A DNA stretch of 64,000 bases. Source: Trichoplusia ni (Eukaryota > Arthropoda > Insecta > Lepidoptera > Noctuidae). Of the stretch, positions 12,337 through 23,764 are shown piece after piece. The notes under the pieces are model-generated. The model made no database searches and was not told the DNA's origin. It worked only from the letters and a program-made list of their open reading frames with translations. Positions within the stretch are counted from its first letter, which is position 1. Every line of letters begins with the position of its first letter. The translations under genes and the position numbers were made by a program. Where the stretch lies: positions 6,014,001 to 6,078,000 of the forward strand of contig NC_039483.1 in the NCBI RefSeq assembly GCF_003590095.1, read 5' to 3'.

Positions 12337-12988
12337 ACTAGTATATGAGTAAACTTTCCTTATTTATACTGTATTCAAAGCACAAATTTCATTTAAATAA
12401 AAAAAAATCGAGTAGAACTCAATTCCCCAAAAATATTTTCATTAAAAGTGAAAATTGCATTTTAATTTCGTAACCAAATTAGTTCTTCAAGTATTTCTTT
12501 GAAAGTCTTGCACTTAATCTCGCTTTAAATTCAAACGTCTTTTGATGTATGAAATTAACTTTACTAGTCGCTAAAAGCTTGCCTTTTCGGTTCTCATGAA
12601 CATCTGTTCTATGTAGATATTACTTGTTTTACTTAAGAAGTCTTGTAAAATTAAGGGTAACATTTTAATTATAAATTATTTTCTGATCTTGTAACAATTA
12701 ATTAGGTGAATTTTAACAAATGGGTTTAATCAATAGGTTTATCTCAAACAAATGCTTTTAACATTCTTAATTATTATTAAATGTTCCGTGTCTGCAGTAT
12801 CTTTGATGTTATCTTACTTATGGGTACGGCCGCAGGACTATCAGGTCGTGTCATAACATGGTCTTGAGTTTGATTCCAAGGCACGCACAGAATTTTCTAA
12901 TCTGTTGTGTGAATTCTGAAATAAAATATAGCAGCTGTTTTCGGAAGGCATATAAATATGTGGGTTTGTATTCTGATTTATCAGCCAT

Positions 12989-13257
12989 CGTGTCAGATCC
13001 TTCTCATCATCGGCCTAGCCTTTTCCCAACTATGTTAGGGTCGGCTACCAGTCCAACCGGTTTCAGCTGAGTACCTGTGTTTTACAAGGAGCGACTGCCA
13101 ACTGGGCAACACGACACTCCTTAGTTAGACTGGCTGTCAGACTTTTTCAAGCTTCTGACTACCTGTAACGACTGTCAAAGATGTAGGAATAACAGTAGGG
13201 ACCCACAATTTAACGTGCCTTCCGAAACACGGATCAGATCACGTGTCAGATCCTTCT
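12989..13257 (-). mobile_element. 5'-truncated 5S-type SINE with 16-bp target duplication
   Basis: Body at 13005-13241 on the minus strand, flanked by perfect direct repeats CGTGTCAGATCCTTCT at 12989-13004 and 13242-13257. It keeps the 3' part of the family (GGCCTAGCCTTTTCCCAACT, read here on the plus strand) through to CGTGCCTTCCGAAACACGG, but lacks the whole 5S-like head. It also lacks about 30 bp internally (the 'atctgacctcctcaaccca' word). Truncation at the 5' end with intact duplications is the normal outcome of target-primed reverse transcription. The (ATG)n tail is short (CATCAT on the plus strand at 13005-13010). Confidence 0.9.
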
Positions 13258-13327
13258 GCCAGGACAATATTACAGTATCTATATAAATAAACAAATTCTA
13301 TTTAAATTACCCTATTTTTAATAAACA

Positions 13328-13339
13328 CTCTCTCTCTCT
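13328..13339. repeat. (CT)n microsatellite
   Basis: Six CT dinucleotides in a row. A degraded AGGGTTCCGTA-family tail (ATACGGAACCCTAAAAA, 13372-13388) lies just downstream. Confidence 0.7.
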
Positions 13340-13357
13340 TTAGGCCTGTAAATTTTG

Positions 13358-13389
13358 TTTGTACCCATTGAATACGGAACCCTAAAAAT
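13358..13389 (+). repeat. tail of AGGGTTCCGTA-family repeat
   Basis: GTACCCATTGAATACGGAAC then CCTAAAAATA is the conserved end of the family. Only this end is present. Confidence 0.5.
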
Positions 13390-14394
13390 AGACTTTAATT
13401 ATGACGAATGTTAATAGTACGCTGTAATGAAATTGATAACTCTGTATTGAACTTGACCTTTCATTTATGATTCATACCGTTTTTACCTTAAAGGCGATAC
13501 AAAGGTCTAACTTAAAATAGATTTTGGAGCAGCTTATTTATGAACGATATTTTTTTTAGAAAATATCAATATTATTTTTCTTGTAGTTTTATTCGAAGGA
13601 GTTAAATTTCAAGCAAATGGATTAAGAGGGCTTAGGCATATGCTTGTGCTGACTTTGTTTTATAAGAACGTTGGTTAAAGAAAAACAACCCAGAATAGAT
13701 AGAATAAACGTTTATTGTATTTAATATAGCAGCTAAAAGTAGTAAATACACAAAAACCTTAAACTGGACATTATTTGAGTCTATATTTCCTATCTGTTCA
13801 CCCTGAGAAAAAAATACACGGTGGACTCTTTTTACACCCAGCCTTAAAAAGAAGTTTTATTAACAGGAATCATCTCTAAAATTTTAAGACAAGGGATTGC
13901 ATCGATGTTCTCTACAGCCGGTATACTTACTACGCTACGCTACGAATGTACTACGCTTTATCATTCTCATCTATTTTTCATTCAGTGATCATCTAAGCTA
14001 CAGCAAAGCCGTTGCCGTTGACAGATTAGTAGCTATTTGATGCACACATGAATTATTGTTGCTTAGACCGGGACAGCAGTTTAGACAGGCATAATTTATG
14101 CAGCCGTCAGCTTTAGTAATATATCGTGCTAGGAAACTGGTAGAAAACGATTTGTTGCAGGAGAAACTCGAATTTAGTGCAATAAAATGGAAATTAAATT
14201 TAATAAAAAAACATGGCTTCTTTGCCTGTGATATATTTTTTCTCCTCCAGAACATCTCTAGATTTATACTGCAAACCAAAATTGGCAGAGTCAACTTTTT
14301 TCTCTCTCCTCCTCTCTCCCTCACTAAGGAATCTCATCCTTTCGTCGCGGGGGGTATTATAAACATACAAATAACATGCACAAATACTCACGCA

Positions 14395-14486
14395 AATGTT
14401 AGTCCTACGCGGGGATCGAACCCGCGACACGTCGCGCACATGGTTCGTTGTGGTTATCTCAAACACTCGGCTATCCGTGCAGTCAG
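14395..14486 (-). mobile_element. tRNA-derived SINE, minus strand, head region
   Basis: On the minus strand a box A, TAGCCGAGTGT (14473-14463), and a box B, GGGTTCGATCCCC (14423-14411), are both well conserved, with GCGCGACGTGTCGC between them. The same GCGACGTGTCGCGGGTTCG word occurs at 63405-63423, and the related body is at 44176-44300, so this is a dispersed family. The 7-bp acceptor stem does not form, which rules against a working tRNA gene. The body beyond about 14395 is not clearly recognisable. The long overlapping frames on both strands are incidental. Confidence 0.8.
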
Positions 14487-15761
14487 AAAATAGAGTCAGA
14501 AACTAGTATAACAGTTTTTAAATTACACCTAAAACGAAAGAAACTCCCAGTAACTGTAGGTAATGTTGAATAGGTACGCAATCAGGCCGACCTCGATAAT
14601 TACCTACCACGGTTCGGCGTGAAACCAATAATCACGGCTAGTAGATTATTGTGATAATCTGGAAATTCCTGAAGCAAGTCTGTCGAAGTCCACACCATTA
14701 TTTTAGCATTGAGTATCGTATGAGCTTAATTGGGTTTATTGGGATACCGTTGTTAGCCCTATTACTAAAGCTACGGTGTCTGTCTGTGCTACCAGACTGT
14801 ATTGCAATAACCGTGATAGCTATTCAGTTGGACTTTTTAAAGATGATGTGTTTTTGTACCCGCTGTAAAAAGAATATTAAAATGTGTAAAGCAACAAAAA
14901 ATCCAATTTAGATTATTATCAAATTTGTATGAAACTCTGGATGGGATCGGATTCGGTGTCAAATTTGTAAGATAAGCTCGTCTAGGAAATTTAATTTAAA
15001 TGTATTTAATTGATTTATTATTTAAAGATCCATTTAGTAACATCTATTTGACTTTCATCGATAGACAAATGTACTCGTTAAATAAAATATTACAGCCTAT
15101 ACCATTTTTTACTGCTTAGGTTGAAGGGAGATGGCGCTCTACATTACAACTCTCCTACTCACTTCCACATCTTCAAGCCGACTTACTAAGTGATATTCGC
15201 TTATAGTAAATTCTCTAGCATATCTACGTAAACAGGGATTGATTGGAATCGACTCGAACGAAGCTTAGCGGTAATGCTCTTAAAAACCGCGGTGTCGAGA
15301 GCGTAATTATTCAGGTATCGTTAATTGCATTCCAGCAATTGGATAGATTTGTGTAATATTAAGTTTCGATTTTGTTAACTAGTTTGGCATCGAACTGTAT
15401 TTTTAATTGCAGTATAATTTATTCGTCATGTTAGAGGCATATGTTGTTTTAAATGAATGTCTCGTCGGTTGATAGTAATAATAACCGGTTAAATCAAAGT
15501 CAGTCACTGTCTCATTAGAATCTAATTTAATAGTTTAATTTGTAAGAAAATACAAGCTGGAAGTTTGTTTATTTTCTTTCTTTCTATGAAAATGCGTTCA
15601 CCCCACTAGGTATTTAACAATTTTAACGCGAAGATTTTCGAAATTTACTATAGTTTATTTCTATATTTGATAAATTTTCTAGGTAGCATTGAGTCTCAGT
15701 AAAAAAAAAACAAAAAAGCATTAAAAGTAACTTTATTATTATATTAAAATTCATTGGTCTA

Positions 15762-15997
15762 TCTATACTTCTATACTAATATATAAAGCTGAAGAGTTTG
15801 TTTGATTGTTTGTTTGATTGTTTGAACACGCTAATCTCAGGATCTACAGGTTCGAATTGAAAAATTATTTTTGTGTTAAATAGACCATTTATCAAGGAAG
15901 GCTATAGGCTATATAACATCGCTGCGACTATGGCGAAGAAACAATGGAAAATGTGGAAAATTCTAACCACGTGGACGAAGTCGCGGGCAACAGCTAT
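15762..15997 (+). mobile_element. Helitron-like non-autonomous element
   Basis: Begins after an A with TCTATACTTCTATACTAATA, includes GCTGAAGAGTTTGTTTGATTG (a TTTGATTG microsatellite-like run at 15797-15824) and AAGGCTATAGGCTATATAAC, and ends GTCGCGGGCAACAGCTAT followed by T. The expected CTAG|T terminus is mutated to CTAT|T. The TC start, CTAG-like end and lack of target duplication fit the Helitron transposition pattern. The order of words matches a widespread lepidopteran repeat that I know but cannot look up. No Rep/helicase coding sequence is present, so it would be mobilised in trans. Confidence 0.7.
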
Positions 15998-16044
15998 TAA
16001 TTCTATAAAAAGATTAAGATCAAGGTATTCGTGTGATGCCATCG

Positions 16045-16130
16045 CCCCTTAAGGTCAGATGTGGGTAGCCGCTGGCCGCATCCGGCAGCTCATTTCCGCC
16101 GGATCAGGAAACCGGTCCGGTTTCCGTTAA
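16045..16130. repeat. GC-rich segment with two small palindromes
   Basis: A GC-rich island of about 85 bp. GGAAACCGG (16107-16115) and CCGGTTTCC (16117-16125) form a 9-bp inverted repeat around one base. TCCGGC and GCCGGA (16081-16086/16098-16103) form another. It lies about 50 bp beyond the Helitron-like element at 15762-15997. I suspect a fragment of a dispersed repeat but cannot name the family. Confidence 0.35.
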
Positions 16131-16554
16131 GAAGATTCCTTGAAATATCTTACCATTGTGAAAGTCTTCATTACTTTATTTATTCGAAAGGTAAGGTAAA
16201 GTAGAAGCTTTTGTTAGTCTAGAGTTTTGCTTCTTGTAAAGGTTATTGATGAGACCTGATGTTCATTTTTGTGTTTTAATTTGTAAAAGTTTAAGTGAGT
16301 ATTTATTGCTTGAATATATTTGATCTTGAATCTGAAAATGTTGGTATTCCCAAATAAAAAACAAAAGAATATGGAAGAAAATCGATTAATTAGCAAAAAT
16401 AAAATACGCTTTGATCTGAAAAAAGTCAGTTTCCAAGTATTATATATTATTTAGCAATCATTTATTAATCTTTTTTATTGTTTTGTTGTTCGTTTCGTAG
16501 CAGGAAGAAAAAAAAATTCAGTAAATATTACAACTGTCTAGCTATTGCTTTTCA

Positions 16555-16641
16555 AGAGATACAGCCTACCACCGGAGAGACAAACAATACAAATCTCCTT
16601 AACGGGTTCTATTTTTACTCTTTGAGTACGGAACCCTAAAA
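16555..16641 (+). repeat. AGGGTTCCGTA-family tail fragment
   Basis: Reads AGATACAGCCTACCACCGG, GAGACAAACAA, GGGTTCTATTTTTACTCTTT and GAGTACGGAACCCTAAAAA in the order expected for the last ~90 bp of the family. The end is well preserved and the inner part has substitutions. Confidence 0.65.
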
Positions 16642-17570
16642 AAAGATGAAGAAAACACGAATAAAACGAACGCTTTACGAAAACATACCTACGTAAAGAG
16701 TTATCAAAACATTCATGCGGATTGACCCGAACGGAAACCCAAAATTGGCTTACGTGAGGTCCCCAATAAATATTTTTACTTCATAATGAGCGTCTTAAAG
16801 AAACCCGACCCTATATCAAAACCTCACCGTCAAACTTCCATCCATCCGTAGGGATTACAAAGGTCACCCAGACCTTACAACCCTAACTAATCCCGGCGAA
16901 TGATAGGGACATGTGTCCCTTTCTTTTTATACCGGATAGAAAGAGACGGATTGTTATCGCTGAGTACAGGTTGTCAAACAATGGAAAGGAGGAATTTGTG
17001 TAAAGGCTTTGTTAACAAGTATTTGGTTACGTAATTTCTAGTTTTGTTTTGGGGCTTTGTGAGTTAAACTTCAAATCAATTTTGTGGCTCTTGTAATTTT
17101 ATTATAGTTCCGCAGGAATATTATCCCCTACAACTTGGCCGCATCTAAGTATCTTTGAGAGTCCAATTTAACCTGAATATTATTAAATCGTTTAAAATTC
17201 AAGCTGAAATATTAACTTGGAGTAACAAAAGGTGTCGCTAGTAACACACACCGGGTTCGTTTACTTGCCTGTTTGCTGCCAAAATAGACGGTTATGTTAA
17301 GGTCAAAGTACCATAGCAAAAGTATTTCGACCCTACGGCCATATCTTCGTATAAAATACTCCCAATGTTTGAAATCAATCTTATGTATTCAGTATAAATT
17401 ATTTGCTGCAAAATGTAACAGATACTGTAGTACAGTTTACTATTTCATTATTTTGTATAATGTTAATATTGTGTAGATTAATATGCATGAATATCCAATC
17501 ACTGTCTATATTATTTCAGTACGCAGAAAGTGCTGCGAATCGGAAAAAATACAAAGAAAAAAAAAAAATC

Positions 17571-17645
17571 TCAGACAGGACTCGAACCCGCAACTCCTGG
17601 CTATCCAAAAGCCTACCAGATGTCGTTCACGTTCGCCATAACACG
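17571..17645 (-). mobile_element. tRNA-like SINE head, minus strand
   Basis: On the minus strand a box-A-like TGGCGAACGTG (17638-17628) is followed by a box B GGTTCGAGTCC (17588-17578) about 40 bp on, then CTGTCTGAGATTTTTTTT. The A run on the plus strand at about 17557-17568 would be a T run just past the B box on the minus strand, where Pol III could terminate. It may be a minimal tRNA-derived retroposon or a tRNA pseudogene. The extended acceptor stem does not pair. Confidence 0.5.
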
Positions 17646-18244
17646 TGTAACGATGCAATGAACAAATTCAAATTCTCGGTACTCAGATAGAAAATGTCAA
17701 CTCCTGTGATTTCAGAAAAAGACAAGTGAACTTAATAATATCCTTCTTACAGAATACTTCATTTTAAATGTATTTATTAAACTGAAATGTTTGTTTTCCA
17801 TTAAGGAAAAAATAGTGAGTTATTTGTCCATTTGAACACATTTAACAAAGTTATTTGAACGACTGGCGTCGCCAAACTTTCCCATCCCTTTTTAACTAAG
17901 CTATTTTTGATAATTCGATTCAATTTGAATTGAGTTCCAAAAATTCGACCATTAATTGAAATTGAAATATAATTACTTTTTAAATAACAATAGTTTTCTC
18001 TTGCAAGCCTAGTGTAGCTCACTTCCCTGTACTTCATACATTTTTTTCTTTACTGAATTTCACTAATACCAGCCCTCTACTCAATACAGTAAACAATTTT
18101 TATTTAGTCCATTGTCCTAGAATGAAATATAAACTACAATAGTAACTTTACTCCATTTTAGTCTACAGATGTCAGCCATATCTAGTTAACAAATGCAATT
18201 CTAGATGAAAAGGAAAATCAGCGGTCAACACAAGCGTATTAAAT

Positions 18245-18332
18245 GAAACCCGAAAACCGAACGTAGCTCTCTCGAGACGCGTCGTAGCAAGTAATCCGCT
18301 ACGAGCTACGAATACGTATAGTGACTCTACGT
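18245..18332. repeat. CTACG/CGTAG-rich degenerate repeat
   Basis: CTACG/CGTAG words and their variants are dense here (ACGTAGCTC, CGTCGTAGCAAG, CCGCTACGAGCTACGAATAC, CTCTACGTGG). Similar clusters occur at 13929-13955, 20395-20560 and 32140-32435. No boundaries, target duplication or coding meaning was found. Confidence 0.35.
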
Positions 18333-18864
18333 GGTTAAGTTGAATGGAAAATTTGTACAATTTTTATAGAAGAGGATTTGTGTCCTTGTAAAATGTAAAC
18401 GAATGATTAGGATTATGCATGTTTAGTTGAGTGATGCTTTATTAATATTTCTTCGTATTAGCATTAGTAGTGTTAGCATGAGTTAATCTTTAAGTTATTG
18501 GATCGTCTTTGAAAAAACAAAAGCCTCCCCTTTCCCAAAGGGTAAAACCGAAATCCTAATTATTAAAGCACAGCTCTCCGTCACTCTGACAGCTAGATAG
18601 TTATCATTTTCCTGCTTCTATTTTTTCAGTTGAGGCTAAGCAACGGTTCGTATGGTTGTAATTATCAAGGGTGATCAATGTTTTCAATAAATTAATGATT
18701 CTGTAAGCTATTTGTATGTAACCCTAATTGTTGCAACTGGGCTCACACTTAACCATTTCTTTCATTAAACTTCTCTATACTCACCCAAAGCACCCAAAAA
18801 AAAACACTACTTGCACATCGGATTATATTTCAGCGAAACGTCACATTATTATTGCATGCAATAA

Positions 18865-18920
18865 CTATATTACCCATCTGCCTACCTCTGGGGGAACAGA
18901 GGCGTGAAGTGCGTCTCCCC
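18865..18920 (+). repeat. dispersed lepidopteran repeat fragment (TACCCATCTGCCTACC type)
   Basis: TTACCCATCTGCCTACCTC, GGGGGAACAGAGGCGTGAAG is a word order I associate with a common dispersed lepidopteran repeat. CCTCTG/CAGAGG (18885-18890/18897-18902) forms a 6-bp hairpin. Family assignment is from memory and the copy is partial. Confidence 0.4.
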
Positions 18921-19186
18921 TCTCGAAATCACGTGCAGCAGTAATTTGCATAAGTAGTGAGAAATGGGATAGCACCTGCACGACCTATTTTCCACGTGGA
19001 AAAGCTTCGCATCGCATATTGTCGTAATGTGATATAAATACTCGAAACTTTTGCATAATCACTTAATGATGATTTAGGTGATTGCGTTTTTTTTAACCCT
19101 GATGCGTAAAGTTGGATGTTATACGTTTGAGGTGTCTTTCTGTTTGTGGCATTATATCTCCTGAAGTATGCGAGCAATTTCAATTT

Positions 19187-19345
19187 ATTATTAAATGATG
19201 TAACGGTTTACTCACGCGGCGGGATCGCGAGTTCGACTCGCGATCCCGCCGCGTCTGCTCATGATTAAGGACTCCGGTTGGGTCCGAAACTAGTCGGGCT
19301 ACCCCGATAAATACGCGTGAGTAAACCGTTACATCATTTAATAAT
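19187..19345. mobile_element. foldback/MITE-like element with 32-bp perfect terminal inverted repeats
   Basis: A 159-bp structure. Its outer arms, 19187-19218 and 19314-19345, are perfect 32-bp inverted complements. Inside the left part is a second perfect hairpin, 19214-19231 paired with 19237-19254 (18 bp) around the 5-base loop TTCGA. The interior carries AAGGACTCCGGTTGGGTCC and GAAACTAGTCGGGCT. Those words recur at 48211-48241 and 62518-62550 without the arms, so this is a dispersed family. TTAA lies near each arm end (19191-19194, 19338-19341) and could be a duplicated target, but the arms extend past it, so the target site is unresolved. There is no transposase ORF. The lack of changes between the arms suggests recent insertion or gene conversion. 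Confidence 0.8.
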
Positions 19346-20394
19346 GAATCATTCTCACGGCAGTTACTATCAATTTCAATTTAGTTTTCTTTTTATTTCA
19401 AGTGAATCATGTGAACGTGTTCTTAGACATGTTTGATAAAATTCGGAAAAGCCATTTGAAATTTGTTGGTGCGAAAGATTTTACTGTTTCTTTTATTTAT
19501 TTTCTTATTTTATGATTGGATAATTAGTATGGCAGTAGGGTAAATGAAAAACATAATTTTAATCCTTCTTTGTTTTTCGACAATTAAACTACCTTTTTAA
19601 AATGAGTGCCCGAATAGTCGAGTTTTAGAGGTGCCCTTGCCTAACTTTAGATACTAAACGTTTACTAAAATATAATAAAAGCACATACAAGCCTAAGAAA
19701 TATATAAGACCAATAAAATCAATACAGTAGATATCCACAGAATAACGAAACAATAAAGTGGTTCGCAACATAAGGCTGCAGCCTGAAACTTTGCGGAAGC
19801 GGAGCGGCCGATAACTATTTTAAAAATTCAATAAATTTGAGAAGTCAATCATAGCATTCAGTTGCATTAGCAATGCTTGCCGTGTGGACTGGTTTCATAG
19901 GAAAAAATTGGAGGGGGCATTCGTCCATCAGTGGATAGATAAAGAAAAAAACAATACCAACTGAATCACACTTAACGCACACAAGCCAAAATAAACAGTA
20001 CAGTTGACATCGGTAAGCCAACAAAAAAAAATCGCGAAACCTAAAAAAATATTTTATATTCAGGGAGCAAATACTTAGAAAAGGGAGTCAGTAAAAATCA
20101 TAATTAATGATATAATCAAAGGTATATTAACATCGACAAATGTTAGCATCGAAAGAACAGATACAGATTTATGGACTTGTTTACAATAATTATTGAAGAC
20201 TTCTAACAAAATCTAGTATTTTTATTTTATGAGAAATGAGAAGTGTTTGAAACATTCACAGTTTATTGTTTTGTTATTATTATTTATGTATGAAGCCTTA
20301 TCCGTACCTAATTTATAAATCTCTTACAGAAATCACTATTCTTTTAATACACACAAAAATATTACTAACTTGTGTAATCGTCGCTTTTTGTCGG

Positions 20395-20560
20395 CTAGAT
20401 TCAAAAATAGATCTGTGATTTTACACGGTTACGCTACCCGCGGAGTTTGGGGTAACGCCCCAAGAGCTACACGATTGCTACGACGTAGCAACTCAAAGAT
20501 CTTATCTACGGTGCTACGCTTGTCGAAGCGGTTACCTAAATATACTACGTGCGTGCGTTT
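20395..20560. repeat. CTACG/CGTAG-rich degenerate repeat
   Basis: Includes GGTTACGCTACCCGCGG, GATTGCTACGACGTAGCAAC and GGTGCTACGCTTGTCG. The word TTGCTACGACGTAGCAA is a short palindrome. The base composition is GC-richer than the neighbours. The 75-residue frame across it is probably incidental, since it shows no family feature and the repeat explains the composition. Confidence 0.35.
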
Positions 20561-22669
20561 ATCTTTACAATTGTGTATTGGAGGTAGTCTATATTGAAGA
20601 TATAGATACTTTGGTGCAGATACTTGAAGGTATGTGGGATAAATAATTACGGTCGGCGTACGTGCTTGTTCGAAATTCGATGGATTCTAGTGGATATCTT
20701 GGTATAGTTCGCGAATGGCAAAAACCTATCAAACCTACTTACTGAAAATAAAATAAACCAAATGAATACTGAAAAACCTTATCACTATAAACGTTGTGTA
20801 ATTTGTGTACTTATATATATTTTAAAGAACATTTTTTTCAAAATTAAACATAATCTTCTTGTTTCTCTGCACTATCACCTGATCGACTGATACAGAAACT
20901 CTTGGCATAAATTCATTCTTTTTTTAGTCAGTATCTTAAATAATTTATGCAGTAGCAAACGTAACGTAAAGGTCCTTGGCCATAGTGAACATATTGATAT
21001 GTAGAGGTAAGTAATCATAATAAATTGCCCTTACAAATATTAAATTCACACAAGCATTCTACCTAATAAATCAAAATCGACTTATAACAGTAATTTCACA
21101 AACAACTAGACGAAAATCGTATTGAATCGCAGACTATAATTCACAAAGTGTTACTCACAAATTAGACTTCGTATATTGAGTTCGTTGTAATGATTCGCAA
21201 ATCCAATTTTCAGCTGAAAATCAATAGGTTCTAGTCTTTGAAGTATTTGGAGCCAATTCTGTGTGCCCTACCATTTGTATTGATTAGTTTTAAATTTCTG
21301 TGAGCTATAATCGTTTACACTTCGAACGGACCTTTTCAATTAACATGTCCGTTCGGGTCTCAAATATTTACAGGACACAAAACACTAGAAAAATCAAAGT
21401 ACAAAAGTAATTTAAATATTATTTAATGAATCTTACTGATACTGAAACTTTTGAAACTTGAAAAAAAGATCTCCATTTTCCGCTGACAGTAAAAATTACA
21501 TTGACAGCGGTCACATTAATTTGCAAAGTTGACATTTACAAAATACCTAAATGGTGTAATATTTGCATTTAAAGCGTAATATTGGTACGTGACACTAACT
21601 AGACACATTGCAACATAATAGCATAAGCACGACAATTCGCACTGTAAGGGAATTATAATCAATGCAATTGTCAGCACTATCGATTCGGCTCGTGTCTGAG
21701 TTAAGCGTACAATATCCAATCTACAAGTTTAAGTATGATTTGTAGAGCAAATTGAGAGATGCAGCTCTCCATTTTGCTCTAGATCAACCATTATTAAATT
21801 ATTTCAGAGTATTGTGTGTGAGTATGTGCGTCCAGAGATCAAATTAAAATAAATGATTGATGAAGCTTAATATTAGATAGTATTTTATTGACTCTTTCGA
21901 ACCATCTGAAATAGTATTTTTTTAGTTTTTCCTTTTACAAGTTGTAGTCAGATTCTTGTCTCATCTGATTCAGCTTAATAAGTTATAGTAAATAACGAGA
22001 TATATAACGTTTTATCACTGGCCATCTAGCACAAGCAATGGTATGTCCAAGAATGCCAATGTGAATGTGACTTGGATTTTGTAAAACTCGCGGGAGTCGT
22101 ATGAAAAATAATTCAATGATTGAGTTTTGAAAATCTGTCATTATAAACATTATATAACATTGTCTTTATATGACAACTCCATTCCAATCTAAATTGAATG
22201 CACCAGAATCTCCGTATCAAAGGTCCAAATTACCGAAATTATGATGTACATTCCTGTCTTCTTTCAAAAAGATTTGATAACATACTTGTCCGTCAAAGGA
22301 CACTCAAATGTTCTCTTGGCAACACCAAATGTGTCACATCTGCAATCGCATTAGGGAATCTGTTTTTGTCAAGGGATACTAAACTAGGTTAAGGTTTGTT
22401 TTCCGCTGCGGTCTTTTCGGGTAGAGCCTTTTTGTTCGTGTTGAGAAAATTTTGTTAAGGCGCTTTTACACGGCTCTTTTTTCAGGAACCAAAAAGAACA
22501 ATATAAAATGTTAAAATATAGATAGAACAGTTCCTGTCAATTCTACTTTATATTCCAGTCAAAGATCAACCTTTGAACGTAATATAGAGAAGGTGGGACT
22601 TAATTTTTTGGTTCAAAATTCCAAATAGTGCGGAAACTTTTAAATGTCTAGCAATCATTGTAAATTAAA
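20561..22669. other. AT-rich non-coding stretch
   Basis: No gene, RNA gene or repeat family can be supported. Open frames are short. A weak E-box or hormone-site search would be guesswork, so none is reported. Confidence 0.5.
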
Positions 22670-22764
22670 TATAACCTGGTGACAGGCGTAAGGACAGCCA
22701 GAAAGATAGCAAAGCCATAGTAATAATATTCCATTTTTACCTTTTGAGTACAAAACTCTAAAAA
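22670..22764 (+). repeat. AGGGTTCCGTA-family tail fragment
   Basis: ACCTGGTGACAGGCGTAAGG, GACAGCCAGAAAG, TTCCATTTTTACCTTTTGAG and TACAAAACTCTAAAAA follow the last 95 bp of the family. The GGAACCC word is mutated to AAAACTC. Confidence 0.55.
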
Positions 22765-23227
22765 TTACAGTCTAAGTTTCTTATCTCGAATCTAAAACAA
22801 ACGAAGATCCAAAGAAAATAGTGTTATAAACTGCTCGGAGCGATTTAAAATAAGATTCTACTAAGTTAAGAGAGCGACGCTAGTTTGAAAGTCAGGTAGT
22901 TCAAGAGATAACACAATTCTTGATTAAGTATTACGGCAAGTTTCGGTTATTAATTTGATTTTGTAAATTCAGTTAAAGCGTAAGTATTTATAAAAATAAT
23001 TTCCTCGCAGATTTCGGATAATCCGGTTGGTTTTTTGTGACACTAGCGAGCTGCACGGGAAATAAGACGTGCACTCATACCCTGGTGAATTCTCGTACCC
23101 TTTCTCTCATAGCCCAATGCAGCAATGGTACGCCAATCTGGCGCAATGGCAGACAGATCAGGTGCATGACCTACATTTTGAGGAGCTACACGAAAAAGAT
23201 CGGCATCCAAATCGGTTCACTTGCTTA

Positions 23228-23244
23228 GGAGCTACGGTAGCTCC
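23228..23244. repeat. 8+1+8 bp palindrome (GGAGCTAC/GTAGCTCC)
   Basis: A perfect palindrome around a single G. The surrounding 80 bp repeat related words (GAGGAGCTACACG, AGCGATCGG). It may belong with the CTACG-rich clusters. Confidence 0.4.
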
Positions 23245-23483
23245 AACAAATAGACAGCGATCGGCAATCATACATAGTGCTCAACATACTTATACTTATA
23301 ACACTTATTCGAAACAGATGAGTTATGTACAATACAACGGTAGGAGAAATTATGCCTAATTAACGTGTTTATTGGCGATTATAGTTAGCAATTGAATTAA
23401 TTAATTTGATACGCTTAAGTGAATAAACACCGTGTATTGTATTTCAAACCGCAACAGTTCCGCAGTCAAAGGGTAAAGCAATA

Positions 23484-23764
23484 CGATTTTGAGGGTTGCG
23501 TACCCAAGGAGTAAGAATGAAATCCTACTATAAATACTGAAACGAATGATCATCTGGCTGTCCATCCGTCTGTTACCAGGTTTTATCTGATGATCCGCGG
23601 TAAATAAAGAGTTGAAATTTTCACAGATGATGTATTTATGTTAAGGCTTCACCTTCTTTACGGTTCATGAGATACAGGCGATACAGCCTGATGACAAACA
23701 GACAGACAGCGGTGCCTCAGTTATAAAGTTCAATTTTAATCTTCATGTGTGGAACCCTAAAAAC
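23484..23764. repeat. inverted composite of two AGGGTTCCGTA-family halves
   Basis: The left part (23484-23645) reads in minus orientation: GAGGGTTGCGTACCCAAGG, then GTCTGTTACCAGGTTTTATC, then GTTGAAATTTTCACAGATGA. The right part (about 23650-23764) reads in plus orientation: TTACGGTTCATGAGATACAG, GACAAACAGACAGACAGCGG, ending TGTGTGGAACCCTAAAAA. Both outer ends are therefore the same GGGTTCCGTAC-type terminus facing outward. This could be two insertions or a rearranged foldback copy. Non-coding. Confidence 0.65.

Noticed and set aside
14395..14486. Functional tRNA gene on the minus strand
   Set aside because: Box A and box B are good, but the acceptor stem does not pair and related copies occur at 44.2 and 63.4 kb. 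It is a SINE head.
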